Source of the DNA: DASQHY01 sp035602605
Lineage (GTDB): Bacteria; Acidobacteriota; Terriglobia; Acidiferrales; UBA7541
Assembly: GCA_035602605.1 (NCBI GenBank)
Contig: DATNLZ010000079.1
Span: 51,945 to 115,944, forward strand
Length of the DNA stretch: 64,000 nucleotides
Reading direction: 5' to 3'
Each line of letters starts with the position of its first letter. Position 1 is the stretch's first letter. The notes under the pieces were generated by a model, which ran no database searches, was not told the origin of the DNA, and was given only the letters and a program-made list of their open reading frames with translations. Position numbers and translations under genes: made by a program. Below, in pieces: positions 16,355 to 25,324 of this stretch.

Positions 16355-17482
16355 TCAAGATGCTGCGCTATGTACCACACGCTCAAAACTCAACTTCTTC
16401 TTGCCGAGAGCCAGATAGCCTTGGTCCACAATCTTCTGAATCACATACACGCCATTGGCCAGCTCGAAATTGATGAGGTTCGGCTTGCCATCCTTGAGTT
16501 CATAAATCGTTGGCTTCTCCTGGGCGTTGCATTTGATGTAGGTGAATCTGTCGTCGTGATAGATCGCAGTAACCGAAAACGGAGGCCGCACGGCTTTTGG
16601 GTTGTAGGTGTAGTCGAATTGCAACTTCCCGGCGTATTGCTCGCGATACTGGCTGATTTCCTTTTGTGCTCGTTCTTGAGCCGCCTGCACTGCCTGCGCC
16701 GACTCTGCCCGTGCCGCGTCCAGGGCGGTTTTGTACGCTTGCACTTCGGAAGCCCGAGCCAGCGGTGGGACACCAGAGACCCCATTGATCGTCGATTCTT
16801 CTTTACGCTCGACGAAGATCTTCAGATCGGGTTCCGCGTTCGGCTCATGGCTGATTTCGGTCAGCAGGAACGAATACACATGTCCCGTTGAGGTGATGAG
16901 ATTCAGGTTGCTGCGAATCCCTTGCTGCGCGGGATGGAGATAGCAGAGATTGTGAGCGCCATTGATGATCCAGAACTCTTTGTCACCGGTGGTTGCATCC
17001 AGAATTTCCTCGTTCACCGGCAGCACGATGAGTGTCGAAAAACGAATCTTGGCGTGAATGGGAATGATGTCTGTCTCGTTGTACTTGACGGTCCTCGCGC
17101 CGGAATCCGCATGAATCGGCGGAGTCCAGGCAAACTTCCCGACAGAGGCGAACACGAGAGACACAGCGAGCGCAAGGCGAGGGATTCTAGAGAACATGGG
17201 TTCCTCCTGACGAAAGGCCATTCTTGTTTTTCGAATCACTTGATGGAATGTGGTGGTTGGGCTTTCTTCATCCGCTCGGGAATGAAGGAAGACGCGTACA
17301 AAGCCGATGGTGCTAGCCGCGCCGATTGCGACAGACAAGACCACGAATGTTTGGTGTGGAAATAGCTGCTGGAAGGCGTCGTGAAACACGACATCGCCTA
17401 GCTGTAGCGCGACCGCTGCCAGGATCATTCCACCTACGATTCCTGGGAGAAACAGATCGAAAACACTGGGCCTTTGGCTCAT
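16355..17482 (-). CDS. virB9: VirB9/TrbG-type protein with extra N-terminal two-TM segment
   Basis: 375 residues. The VirB9/TrbG part begins at Met96 (17197) with its own signal peptide (MFSRIPRLALAVSLVFASVG) and a very good AGGAGG site. It then shows the family pattern RTVKYNETDIIPIHAKIRFS. The 95 residues before it carry two membrane segments (about 12-27 and 45-63) and look like a separate small membrane protein read in frame into VirB9. The first ATG overlaps the VirB4 stop. Either a real fusion is made, or two products arise from two starts. VirB9 forms the outer-membrane pore with VirB7 and VirB10. Confidence 0.85.
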   Translation of the reverse strand: MSQRPSVFDLFLPGIVGGMILAAVALQLGDVVFHDAFQQLFPHQTFVVLSVAIGAASTIGFVRVFLHSRADEESPTTTFHQVIRKTRMAFRQEEPMFSRIPRLALAVSLVFASVGKFAWTPPIHADSGARTVKYNETDIIPIHAKIRFSTLIVLPVNEEILDATTGDKEFWIINGAHNLCYLHPAQQGIRSNLNLITSTGHVYSFLLTEISHEPNAEPDLKIFVERKEESTINGVSGVPPLARASEVQAYKTALDAARAESAQAVQAAQERAQKEISQYREQYAGKLQFDYTYNPKAVRPPFSVTAIYHDDRFTYIKCNAQEKPTIYELKDGKPNLINFELANGVYVIQKIVDQGYLALGKKKLSFERVVHSAAS

Positions 17483-19932
17483 GTCTTCTCTCCCGCTAAC
17501 ACTTGAAGGCCCTTTTCGAAACCGTGCTTCTCGAACGCCTCGGCTCGCCTTCGGTTGTCAAACGGATCGTTCGTATAAAGCCAGTAGCTTTTCGGGTCCA
17601 CTTCCAAGTTCGCGACCTTGGCGATTTCATGGTTCTTGATGAGAAACTGCCGCTTGGGAATCAACGAGGCAATCAGGTTGATTTCTGTTTCATTCAAATG
17701 AAATTGGTTCTTGTACAGCTCGCGATCCATGTCGGGGTTGGCGAGGAAAATCTTTGTGGCACAAGTTTCGATAATCACGTCCACGATGTCCGACTTCCGC
17801 AGCTCGTCGAGTGATTGGGTGGACAGAATCATCGCCGCGTTTTGCTTGCGCCAGGTCTTGAGCGCCTCGACGATGTAGCCTTTGATGCGCGGATTTCGAA
17901 AGAAAGTCCACGCCTCATCGATGAAGAAAGCTTTGAAAATATGCGTGATGTCGCGGTTGGTGATGGCCTGATTCGCGCGATGGAGGATATAGAAAAGGAG
18001 CGGCTCAAGAATCTGGGGATACTGCTCCATCCCCTGAAAATCGAAACACTGGAACCTCGAAAAACTTACCGTGTCTTCAGCATTGTCGAAAAGAAAGCCG
18101 AACTGCCCGCCCGTGGTCCACTTCTGGAGCTTCAAGGACAAACTGCGCGGAAGGGTATTCGCCAGCACTCCCAGGGTGCGCAGCTCGGGGTCAACGCAAT
18201 AAAGATTCTCGATTTGCTGATAGAGCTCCTGCTCTTCTTCAAGCGAAAGCCTTTCACCGCCGTGGTTATCAGCGAGCACTTGGACGAATAGCGCTAGAAA
18301 ATCGAGATTCGGCTTTGTTTTGGGGAGGCAGAAGGGGTTGATCTTGAATGCAGGCGCGTGGGGGCCGACTTTGACGTACGTCCCTTCAAACAGTCGCGTA
18401 AGGTTCTCGAAGCTTCCGCCGAAGTCAAAAATGAAGGTGTACGGATCGTATTTCTGCAGGTTGGTGATAAGGAAATTAAGGATGAAACTTTTGCCCGAGC
18501 CGGTTCGCCCGAGAACCACCGTATGGGCCGTATCCTTGCAATGCAGATTCAGGTAGTACGGCGTGCGGTGATTGGTTTCGAGCACGGCCAGATATTCCTG
18601 CTTCAGATGGCTGTTCATCTGGTGGCCTGAGTGCAAGGTAAAGAGCAGAGAGTAGTCGGCGTAATTCGTGTTGAGGATGAGCATGGAGCGGAGATTGAAG
18701 GCATAGTTGCCGGGTACTGTCGCTAGATACGCGTTGAATAGGTTGTATTTCTCTTCATACAGTTGAGCATCGTGAACGCTGAAGGCTTTGTAAAAGTCGG
18801 CGCACGCCGATTCCACCTTTGCCAGGTCTTCGTCAAAAACGACAACGGTTAGGGAATAAGTCCCAAAGTAGTTCCCCTTGATTTCGAGTTCCTTGAGCGC
18901 TTCGCCTAAATCCCGAATCTGTGCTTCCTTGGACTCATCAACGAGAACATCATCGCTGCGCTGCGGCTGGTCCGATGTGGTTACATAACTTGCCAGCGAA
19001 CGCTTTGTATTGTGGAAGTGCAGCCGGCGCGAATGGATGAGGCTCCGGCTCTTCGCCGGGTCTTGCTTTTGCCACTCACTGCAAATGAAATAATTGGCCT
19101 CGACTTCGAGCAGTCGCTTGAAGATCAGGGGGAAGCTCTGCGCGGAGGGGTCTTTGAGCGACAGCACTTTGACGTAATAGTCGTCAACGCGAAGGAATCC
19201 TCTGTGGCACTCCACATGGGACTCGCAGAGGTAATAGTCCAGGAAGGTATCGCGCCGAAGACGCGCGTTTTCAATCTTCAAAGGCGAGAAATTCAGCATT
19301 TGCTTCAAAACACGGAACGCTTCGTCTTTCGAGAGAACGCGCGTGCTTACGAAGTCGCTAACCTGCCCAACAAAGCTGCGGGCTTTGGCACGCAGCGCTA
19401 GCAAGGACTGCTCTAGGCCGCTGTCAATAAGGACCACTTGGTGACGGATGGAAAGAAATGCCCACAGCTCGCGAATCGCTTCGGCGGGATCGGAAGTGAG
19501 ATTGGCGAGACTCTTTAGAACGGAGGCGTTATAGCGGAAACCTTCGTAGAGAATGACATAGCAAATCTGAATCGTATAAAGCGATTCGGCTTTCGTCTTG
19601 AAATACTCGATGCGGTTCTGGATCGCCGCATTCACAATCGGATTCTGATACGTCTTGAACGGAATGCTCTCGCGATTGCGTTTGAATAGGTACTGGTAGA
19701 CGCGGCATTTCTCATCGAACACTCGAAACGCCGCGGTAAGCCGCCGCGTTAGGTTGTCGATGGTATTGCTGTCCAGGCATTCGTAATCCACGCCCTCGAT
19801 GCTGAGAACCATTCCCAGATCGCCACTCTTGGTAAGGAAGATTTGATCATCCACAAATCCGAAGAGATTTACTTGCGAGCACAGCGCGGCGGCTTCGCGA
19901 TAATCCTTTGTGATTCGGTCCAGCTTAAACAC
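17479..19932 (-). CDS. virB4: VirB4/TrbE-type secretion ATPase
   Basis: 817 residues, the usual size for VirB4, the main ATPase of conjugative pilus assembly. The CagE/TrbE-VirB N-terminal half is followed by a RecA-like domain with Walker A GRTGSGKS at about residue 472 and Walker B FFIDEAW at about 674, then the STQSLDEL stretch. The first bases overlap the VirB3 gene by 8, and the stop overlaps the VirB9-fusion start. It is the most diagnostic gene of the element. Confidence 0.95.
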   Translation of the reverse strand: MFKLDRITKDYREAAALCSQVNLFGFVDDQIFLTKSGDLGMVLSIEGVDYECLDSNTIDNLTRRLTAAFRVFDEKCRVYQYLFKRNRESIPFKTYQNPIVNAAIQNRIEYFKTKAESLYTIQICYVILYEGFRYNASVLKSLANLTSDPAEAIRELWAFLSIRHQVVLIDSGLEQSLLALRAKARSFVGQVSDFVSTRVLSKDEAFRVLKQMLNFSPLKIENARLRRDTFLDYYLCESHVECHRGFLRVDDYYVKVLSLKDPSAQSFPLIFKRLLEVEANYFICSEWQKQDPAKSRSLIHSRRLHFHNTKRSLASYVTTSDQPQRSDDVLVDESKEAQIRDLGEALKELEIKGNYFGTYSLTVVVFDEDLAKVESACADFYKAFSVHDAQLYEEKYNLFNAYLATVPGNYAFNLRSMLILNTNYADYSLLFTLHSGHQMNSHLKQEYLAVLETNHRTPYYLNLHCKDTAHTVVLGRTGSGKSFILNFLITNLQKYDPYTFIFDFGGSFENLTRLFEGTYVKVGPHAPAFKINPFCLPKTKPNLDFLALFVQVLADNHGGERLSLEEEQELYQQIENLYCVDPELRTLGVLANTLPRSLSLKLQKWTTGGQFGFLFDNAEDTVSFSRFQCFDFQGMEQYPQILEPLLFYILHRANQAITNRDITHIFKAFFIDEAWTFFRNPRIKGYIVEALKTWRKQNAAMILSTQSLDELRKSDIVDVIIETCATKIFLANPDMDRELYKNQFHLNETEINLIASLIPKRQFLIKNHEIAKVANLEVDPKSYWLYTNDPFDNRRRAEAFEKHGFEKGLQVLAGEKT

Positions 19933-20212
19933 GATTGAGTCTCCGCACCTGCAGGGGCTGGAATTTCATCGGATCGTATTGCTTGCGAATCTTCGTGGAG
20001 TTCAACAGGAACCGGAGGATTTGTGGGTCGGTACGCGTCGCCCACCGCGCGAACAAGTACAGTGCGAAAAACATCCCCACGGCCCCGGCCAGGCTACTGA
20101 ACAGGTTGAAGACACACGCACCGATCACCAGCGCGAAGAAAAAGAGTTTTCGCTCTGCTCCCAGGATCGTGAGCGGGCGATTCAATGACCGGAACACTGG
20201 GTTAGGCTGCAT
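19925..20212 (-). CDS. trbD: VirB3/TrbD-type membrane protein
   Basis: 95 residues from ATG 20212 (GAGG eight bases upstream). It has the VirB3/TrbD layout: a short N-terminal NPVFRSLNRPLTILGAERKL motif, then a paired hydrophobic stretch (about 24-54). It lies in the canonical order pilin-VirB3-VirB4. An in-frame extension to 20434 is Arg-rich and read against the pilin gene, so it is rejected. Confidence 0.85.
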   Translation of the reverse strand: MQPNPVFRSLNRPLTILGAERKLFFFALVIGACVFNLFSSLAGAVGMFFALYLFARWATRTDPQILRFLLNSTKIRKQYDPMKFQPLQVRRLNRV

Positions 20213-20232
20213 CGTCGTTGCCTCGCAAGGAC

Positions 20233-20559
20233 CTAAACGCCGAACAGCCAGGTGAGAAAGTTGACGGCCAACACAGCCATCCCTAAACCGAAGACAATGC
20301 CTGCAAAGGTTTTCTTTCCTCCGCCTTCGCCGAAGGCGAAGGTCAGGCCGCCAACAACGATGGCAACCAGAGCGAGGCCTTTGGCGATGGGACCGGTAAA
20401 CGCGGTCTGCAAGACGTTTACGGCGTTCTCCCAAGGTGAATTTCCGGCTGCCTGAGCGAAGGCGTTGCCCGCCAAAAGGAGGGCTCCACTGACCGCGATT
20501 GCGGTATTGCGAACGAACGGTTCGAGCGATTGCCAGCGCGTTGCTCTCAGCTTCTTCAT
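20233..20559 (-). CDS. trbC: VirB2/TrbC-type conjugative pilin
   Basis: 108 residues from ATG 20559, with GGAGG directly upstream. A signal peptide ends near NAFAQA. The mature pilin has the two hydrophobic helices of TrbC/VirB2 (about 62-80 and 86-105), separated by the short basic loop GEGGGKKT. It is the first gene of the transfer operon. ArdC lies upstream on the same strand, with a terminator-like hairpin between them. Confidence 0.9.
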   Translation of the reverse strand: MKKLRATRWQSLEPFVRNTAIAVSGALLLAGNAFAQAAGNSPWENAVNVLQTAFTGPIAKGLALVAIVVGGLTFAFGEGGGKKTFAGIVFGLGMAVLAVNFLTWLFGV

Positions 20560-20591
20560 TGGTTCCTCCGCCTCTTCTGCGTCGTTCAAAT

Positions 20592-20612
20592 GGCGCGACT
20601 GAGAGTCGCGCC
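20592..20612. promoter_or_regulatory. Perfect 9-bp hairpin upstream of the pilin operon
   Basis: GGCGCGACT-GAG-AGTCGCGCC is a perfect stem with a 3-base loop, 33 bases upstream of the pilin ATG. It may be an operator or a leader hairpin controlling the transfer operon. No T-run follows. Confidence 0.45.
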
Positions 20613-20737
20613 GGATACGCGGCGGAGACTAGTTGTGCTCAATCAATTCGTCCAATACCTTGTCGTCTGTGTGCCATAGTCCACATCTATAAGGGTTTAT
20701 CTCGGCCGCCATTCCTTCGCTACGCTAAAGACAAAGA

Positions 20738-20763
20738 GGGCCTCGGCGGTCAAGCCGAGGCCC
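20738..20763 (-). terminator. Intrinsic terminator after ardC
   Basis: A 10-bp perfect stem GGGCCTCGGC / GCCGAGGCCC with a 6-base loop lies 15 bases past the ArdC stop. It is followed on the minus strand by TCTTTGTCTTT. It separates ardC from the pilin operon. Confidence 0.7.
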
Positions 20764-20777
20764 TGCCGAAAATGGGG

Positions 20778-21599
20778 CTATGCAGCCTGCTGTTGCGGTC
20801 TGGCTTCCACCGCATCAAGAATGCGCGAAGCGGTCGCTTGCACGTACTCAAGACTCTCCAAAAGCAGCTTGGAGTCCCCTCCATAGAGCCCGACGTAATC
20901 CTGCGCGCTCGTGCCCGTTTCAAGTCCGATGGCCGAGCAAACAACGTAAGCCACGGATTCCGCTTCCGTCTCGCGGATGCGTTTATTGGTATCGGCCCGA
21001 CGCTCTCCGAAGTGCATGTCGGAATGCGCCAATTCATGGACCAACGTGGCGAAAGTTTCCGCCGGAGTTTGGTCAGGTAACAGGGTGATTTTCCCTTTCT
21101 CGGCCAATCCTCTGGCTGGTGCGATGTCGGCTGAATAGTCGAGACGAATGCCATTTGCTCGAACGAAATCTTCGAGCCGCTCAAGGTAAAAGCTCGGGTC
21201 GCCGGTGACGCTACCGATTTGAGGTAGCTCCTTGCCGGCCGTCTGCCGTTCGTCCCACACGTACACGGCGCGAAAGCCAGCCACTCTCCGAGATTCCTCC
21301 GTCGTGCTTGATTCGTTGGCCGTTTCGGTCCGCTTGCGGAACATCGGAGCGAGAATCATGATGCCCTTTTCGCCCTGTTTTACTTGGCGTCCGAAAGACT
21401 GCCAAGTGCGGTAGCCAGCCACGCGACCGGCATTGGGGCACGCTTTGAGGATGAGCAATACATTCAGGAACGAATAGGTCCTGAACTTCGCCATCGCTGC
21501 GAGATACCGCGTGAGTGCCTCGCTGTGTCCAGCGTTTAGCGCTTCCACGAGTTGCTCGATGGCTTGATTTGTAACTTTCTTGATGCTTTCTGAATTCAT
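20778..21599 (-). CDS. ardC: ArdC-type antirestriction protein
   Basis: 273 residues. The N-terminal ArdC ssDNA-binding domain shows TYSFLNVLLILKACPNAGRV, then GEKGIMILAPMF. The C-terminal zincin-like domain has HELAH at about residues 189-193 and a later Glu-rich helix (RETEAESVAYVVCSAIG). ArdC proteins protect incoming conjugative DNA from host restriction and are common leading-region genes. AAAGGA precedes the ATG. It faces away from the excisionase-like gene. Confidence 0.9.
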   Translation of the reverse strand: MNSESIKKVTNQAIEQLVEALNAGHSEALTRYLAAMAKFRTYSFLNVLLILKACPNAGRVAGYRTWQSFGRQVKQGEKGIMILAPMFRKRTETANESSTTEESRRVAGFRAVYVWDERQTAGKELPQIGSVTGDPSFYLERLEDFVRANGIRLDYSADIAPARGLAEKGKITLLPDQTPAETFATLVHELAHSDMHFGERRADTNKRIRETEAESVAYVVCSAIGLETGTSAQDYVGLYGGDSKLLLESLEYVQATASRILDAVEARPQQQAA

Positions 21600-21912
21600 T
21601 TTCTTTGTCCTTTCGGTGTATGAAGGTTGGTTCCTTCACCAGGAAACAGGAGCCAACCGGAATCGATTCACCGAAGGGCAAGTTCTTCTGTTGAGGCCGG
21701 AACGGATGGCAACGGCCATGACAGGAACGTCTTTCCCTGGCAGGGACGTGTGCTAGAGAAGGCCGATCTTCAGACCAACTCGATTAAAAGCCCATATAGG
21801 CGTGAGCTATCAGGCTGAGACGCAGAAGTATTAGACACCGCGAACAACCTGGGCGAGCCTTCGAGGTGATAGGAGCTCCTATCCTTTTCTAAGCCAGAAA
21901 CGGGGTGTTGCG
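21600..21912. other. Divergent intergenic region between ardC and the HTH gene
   Basis: No gene seen. An imperfect inverted repeat, GGTTGGTTCC (21625-21634) against 21649-21658 with one mismatch, lies in the ArdC leader. The region must hold the divergent promoters. No integrase gene or att core was recognised. Confidence 0.4.
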
Positions 21913-22152
21913 ATGAAGCTCATCGAGACGTTAAAAAGCAGAACGGGAGCGCTCAAGGTAGCCGAAGTAGCGAAGTTATTTGGTGTCACCCCGCAACACA
22001 TCTATAAGATGGCCGCGAGTGGGAGCATTCCGTCGTTTCGGATTTCGGGGTCGGTGCGCTTCGATCCCGACGAGGTCGCCGCGTGGCTGAAAGAAAAGCA
22101 GGCCCCGGCTGCCGCTTCGCGGCCGATGGTCTCACCAAGCGTCGCTGCGTAG
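21913..22152 (+). CDS. Excisionase-like helix-turn-helix protein
   Basis: 79 residues with a MerR/excisionase-type helix-turn-helix: VAEVAKLFGVTPQHIYKMAA, then SIPSFRISGSVRFDPDEVAA, a standard HTH_17 layout. Such proteins bend DNA to direct excision of integrated elements or act as small regulators. It diverges from ardC and precedes the zinc-ribbon gene by 10 bases. No partner integrase is intact in the window. Confidence 0.8.
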   Translation: MKLIETLKSRTGALKVAEVAKLFGVTPQHIYKMAASGSIPSFRISGSVRFDPDEVAAWLKEKQAPAAASRPMVSPSVAA

Positions 22153-22162
22153 TTCTCTGGAA

Positions 22163-22816
22163 ATGCGCCGCGAACTCACCTACACCCACATAACAATGAG
22201 CTGTGACCGATGCTACGAGACGCGTGAAACGCGAAAGGTCTGGGGGCACGATTACTGCCGCGCGTGCTATCCCGCGATGCTGGGTCGCTCGAACGTAGCG
22301 ATCGATGATCGCTGGCTTCCCGTGGAGCCATTTCCTCACCTGATGGCGGCGACTCGGTGGGCCGAGCCCACGGTTTGGGGCCAGTTCGCCGTGCGTTTTC
22401 TATACGAATTGCCTTTGTCGCTGTCGAACAACACCGAGGTGGTGGTGCAGTTTCTGCCGCACCTGACTTCGCTTTCGGAATTACGCGCCGTATTGACGCG
22501 TTACGTGCCTCAGTTGCGGGTTGCGTTCGAAGCGTGCGGATACGACGATCGAATCCTGACTTCGGTCGCGGCGACTCTGGAACACGCGTACGAGTTCTGG
22601 AAGGGGCATGACAACTACCTTAGGGAAACAGAAGCGCGGGCCGCGTTTTTTGCCGCGCACGGCAACCCGCAACGAGATTACCGGGCCGAGCATGCGTCGC
22701 TCCTGCGTCGGGCCGGTGTGTGCGGGGCGCGGCGGCAGAGAAAACGTGAGCGGTTCGCGGGCGAGGCCGATCATGATCGGCCTCGTTCAAGATGTACATC
22801 GCGATGGGGATTTTGA
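22163..22816 (+). CDS. Zinc-ribbon protein, 3' end altered at element junction
   Basis: 217 residues. The N-terminus has a two-Cys-pair ribbon (CDRCYETRETRKVW, then CRAC). The rest is soluble and helical; no family recognised. After about residue 200 the frame enters the palindrome at 22762-22785 and then sequence that on the other strand is beta-lactamase coding. The true C-terminus has therefore probably been replaced by a recombination event. An alternative start is Met12 at 22196. Confidence 0.5.
   Translation: MRRELTYTHITMSCDRCYETRETRKVWGHDYCRACYPAMLGRSNVAIDDRWLPVEPFPHLMAATRWAEPTVWGQFAVRFLYELPLSLSNNTEVVVQFLPHLTSLSELRAVLTRYVPQLRVAFEACGYDDRILTSVAATLEHAYEFWKGHDNYLRETEARAAFFAAHGNPQRDYRAEHASLLRRAGVCGARRQRKRERFAGEADHDRPRSRCTSRWGF
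22762..22785. repeat. 24-bp perfect palindrome at the element/beta-lactamase junction
   Basis: A half-site CGAGGCCGATCA (22762-22773) followed by its exact reverse complement. It marks the point where element coding sequence meets the truncated beta-lactamase. It reads EADHDRP in the frames of both neighbouring genes. It may be a recombination or deletion end-point. Confidence 0.7.
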
Positions 22817-23078
22817 ACACGCTCTGCATCGGTAATGGCTGTGAACCGTTCAGCTCGACCAGCTCATCGCGTTCTATGTGACGTACGGCTATGCCAATCG
22901 TGCCTCTGGAATCGTGTGCTATGGCTGATAAGTGGACCGGCAGGACAGCAGGACATGATTGCGCAACCAACCGACTCGCATCCGTGCTAAAAACGAACCA
23001 GCCGAAAGCGAACAGGCACACGCGCCCGAAAACTGTTCTATTCAAAGAATTTGTATCTCGTTGGTCTTTCAAGTGCAT
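22770..23078 (-). pseudogene. Class A beta-lactamase, N-terminal fragment
   Basis: About 100 residues. A signal peptide is followed by the start of a class A serine beta-lactamase: IGIAVRHIERDELVELNG, then MQSVFKIPIAMYIL, in which SVFK is the SxxK active-site motif (Ser70/Lys73). The SDN, Glu166 and KTG motifs are missing because homology ends at the palindrome near 22770. The gene is dead. It gives one edge of the conjugative element or of a deletion. The start at 23078 or 23087 is uncertain. Confidence 0.75.
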
Positions 23079-23250
23079 TCCCCTCATTAACAGAGCTGAT
23101 GCTCGGGGCGGATCTGCGCCAGGGGTGTCCTGGAACTCCTTACAAGTCAGGGCTCTAACCTTTGCACGGGCGGCACATTGCTGCTAAGCAGTTGAAGATG
23201 GGAATCAAAATCCATCCGCATTGAAGTTCCCGAGCCGAATCTTACAGCAA

Positions 23251-24273
23251 TTAAGCGCACCTTTCAGGACCGTGGAGCTGACGGCGATACTTGTGCGGCG
23301 TAGTTCCCACGGATCGCAGGAACGCCCGCCGCATCGAATCAGTACTGCCGAATCCGCAGGCGGCCGCGATTTGTTTGAGGCCTTGGTCCGTACTCTCTAG
23401 CTGTCGGCGCGCAGCTTCGGCTCGCATTTGCAAAACATACTGCGATGGCGTTTTTCCCAACTCGCGCGTGAACACGCGCTCGAAATTCCGAACGCTCATT
23501 GCGGTTCGGTCTGCTAGCTTCTGTACTGACAGATTGTTATGAAGGTTTTCCGCTATCCAAACCTGAAGTTCATGAATCGCCTTCATTTCCGATGCCTGCG
23601 CCGACAAGGAAGCACTCAGCTGTTTTTGTCCGCCTGGGCGGCGCAAGAACAGAACAAACTCGCGCGCTATTTCATGAGAAATCCTGCCTCCGCAATCCTC
23701 ATCAACCCAACCAAGCGCAAGATCGATTCCCGCTGAGATTCCTGCCGAGGTGTAGATGTTTCCGTCTTTAACCCAGATCGGATCGAATTCCACCTTGACC
23801 TGAGGATAGCGACTTACCAATTCGCGTCCGAATCTCCAGTGCGTAGTCGCTCTCTTCCCATTCAGCAGACCTGCTTCGGCCAATAAAAATGCCCCAACGC
23901 AAACCGACCCCAATCGGCGAACCACGGGGGCCATCTTTCTCATCCACGCAAAAAGGGCTGGGTCGCGGGCATCGCGCGTTGCAAGCCCGCAGACGAGAAG
24001 AAGTGAGTCGACTTTCCCTCTGACATTCTGGAAGCGCCCTTGGGCAGCGAAAGAAAGCAGTCCTCCCTCGCCCTGAACTCTCAGATCTTTTGCATTGGTG
24101 ACAATCTCGACTTCGTAGACGGTTTTGCGAACCAGGCGATTCGCGGCGCCAAAAACCTGGATTGGGCCAACGAGATCAAGCTCCTCGACTGGGGGCACTA
24201 CAACAACGATGATTCGCCTCCGCTTGAGGCGCGCACTTCCGCGCTGGCCTGTGGTTGAGCTTGTTTTCGACAT
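23251..24273 (-). CDS. GlxA-type AraC-family regulator
   Basis: 340 residues. The N-terminal DJ-1/PfpI-like domain (about 20-190) carries CVGAFLLAEAGLLNGKRATT, including the family's nucleophile-elbow Cys. The C-terminal AraC double helix-turn-helix is at about 235-330 (LADRTAMSVRNFERVFTREL, then IAAACGFGSTDSMRRAF). GlxA-type proteins sense small molecules and activate neighbouring genes. The divergent gene is the exported protein at 24423. A second member of the family is at 50084. Confidence 0.9.
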   Translation of the reverse strand: MSKTSSTTGQRGSARLKRRRIIVVVVPPVEELDLVGPIQVFGAANRLVRKTVYEVEIVTNAKDLRVQGEGGLLSFAAQGRFQNVRGKVDSLLLVCGLATRDARDPALFAWMRKMAPVVRRLGSVCVGAFLLAEAGLLNGKRATTHWRFGRELVSRYPQVKVEFDPIWVKDGNIYTSAGISAGIDLALGWVDEDCGGRISHEIAREFVLFLRRPGGQKQLSASLSAQASEMKAIHELQVWIAENLHNNLSVQKLADRTAMSVRNFERVFTRELGKTPSQYVLQMRAEAARRQLESTDQGLKQIAAACGFGSTDSMRRAFLRSVGTTPHKYRRQLHGPERCA

Positions 24274-24422
24274 CTGTCAGTCAAATATGCAATGGGAACG
24301 GTTTCCGGGCAAGCAGGGGGCGATCTTTTGGCGGAAAACGTCGGACTTCTGTCGATAAGCGGCGGTTCCTTGTCAGTAGAATCCACCGCTTGAGACGGAT
24401 ATTCCGATCCTGAGGAAACGTC

Positions 24423-25264
24423 ATGAAACATCGTTGGCTTTGCATCGTTGGCACAGTGCTTCCGACGCTCCTCTTCGCTCAAACCGTCGCTCAAACCGAA
24501 CGGGGTCCGTACGCACGCATCGCGATCTTGCGTCCCCATGACGGGCACACCGTTGATTTCGAAGCCGGGTACATCCGTCACCTCGAGTGGCACCGACAGA
24601 ATCGGGACACGTGGGTTTGGTACGGTTGGAGCGTCACGTTCGGTGAACGGCAGCGGTGGTTCGTCTACGCTTCGTTTGGGCACTCGGCCGCGAGTCTGGA
24701 CAACCCTGTGTCCCCGGCTGAAGACGAGCGGGACAACGTACTTAACGTCGCGCCGCACGTCGAATATGTGGGGAACGGGCTTTACGAGTACCTGCCAGGG
24801 ATCTCGCGTGGCACGGGTGAGCCACAACCGTCCGCTCGGTTCGAGTTCACAACGGTGGACCTCGTGCCCGGGGCGGCAAAGGCTTTCGAAGCGGCCCTCA
24901 GCGCGGGCCAATCCGTACTCCAGGGTGAGACCCTCTGGTATCGGATGGTGGCGGGCGGAGCCGTTCCGCGCTATGTCCGGCTGCGTCCGCGGCCCAGCCT
25001 GTCGGCGGTTCTCGATGGTAAGGGCGAAGAGGCGCTGCCTGACGGAGTCAACTCCTTGATCGCGAGGACGACTGTAGAGATCTTGACCCTGCGGCCAACC
25101 ATGTGTTACGGCCTCTCGCCGGCTCGCCAGTGATGGAAGCGGTTTTCCTGGCTGCCGACTTCCTGGAGCGGCATCCGGAATACTCGTGGCAAGAGCAGCT
25201 GCCGCGCGATATGAAGGCGGGACCGTTGACTCTGTTTCAAGCGGGGCAGAAAGCGGGCCAGTAG
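24423..25264 (+). pseudogene. Exported protein of unknown function, probably frameshifted
   Basis: From ATG 24423 (GAGGAAA upstream) a 236-residue frame starts with a signal peptide (MKHRWLCIVGTVLPTLLFAQ) and ends at 25133. The last 16 residues read unnaturally. In the frame one base back, a protein-like stretch (DPAANHVLRPLAGSPVMEAV, then FLERHPEYSWQEQ) continues to a TAG at 25264. A one-base loss near 25076-25086 would explain this, giving an original of about 280 residues. No family recognised. It may be a sequencing error. Confidence 0.6.
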
Positions 25265-25324
25265 TTTCGCTGACGGCTCACGTACCGAGCGGGACGCCGC
25301 CTAAAGAAGCGGGAGACGAACGCA

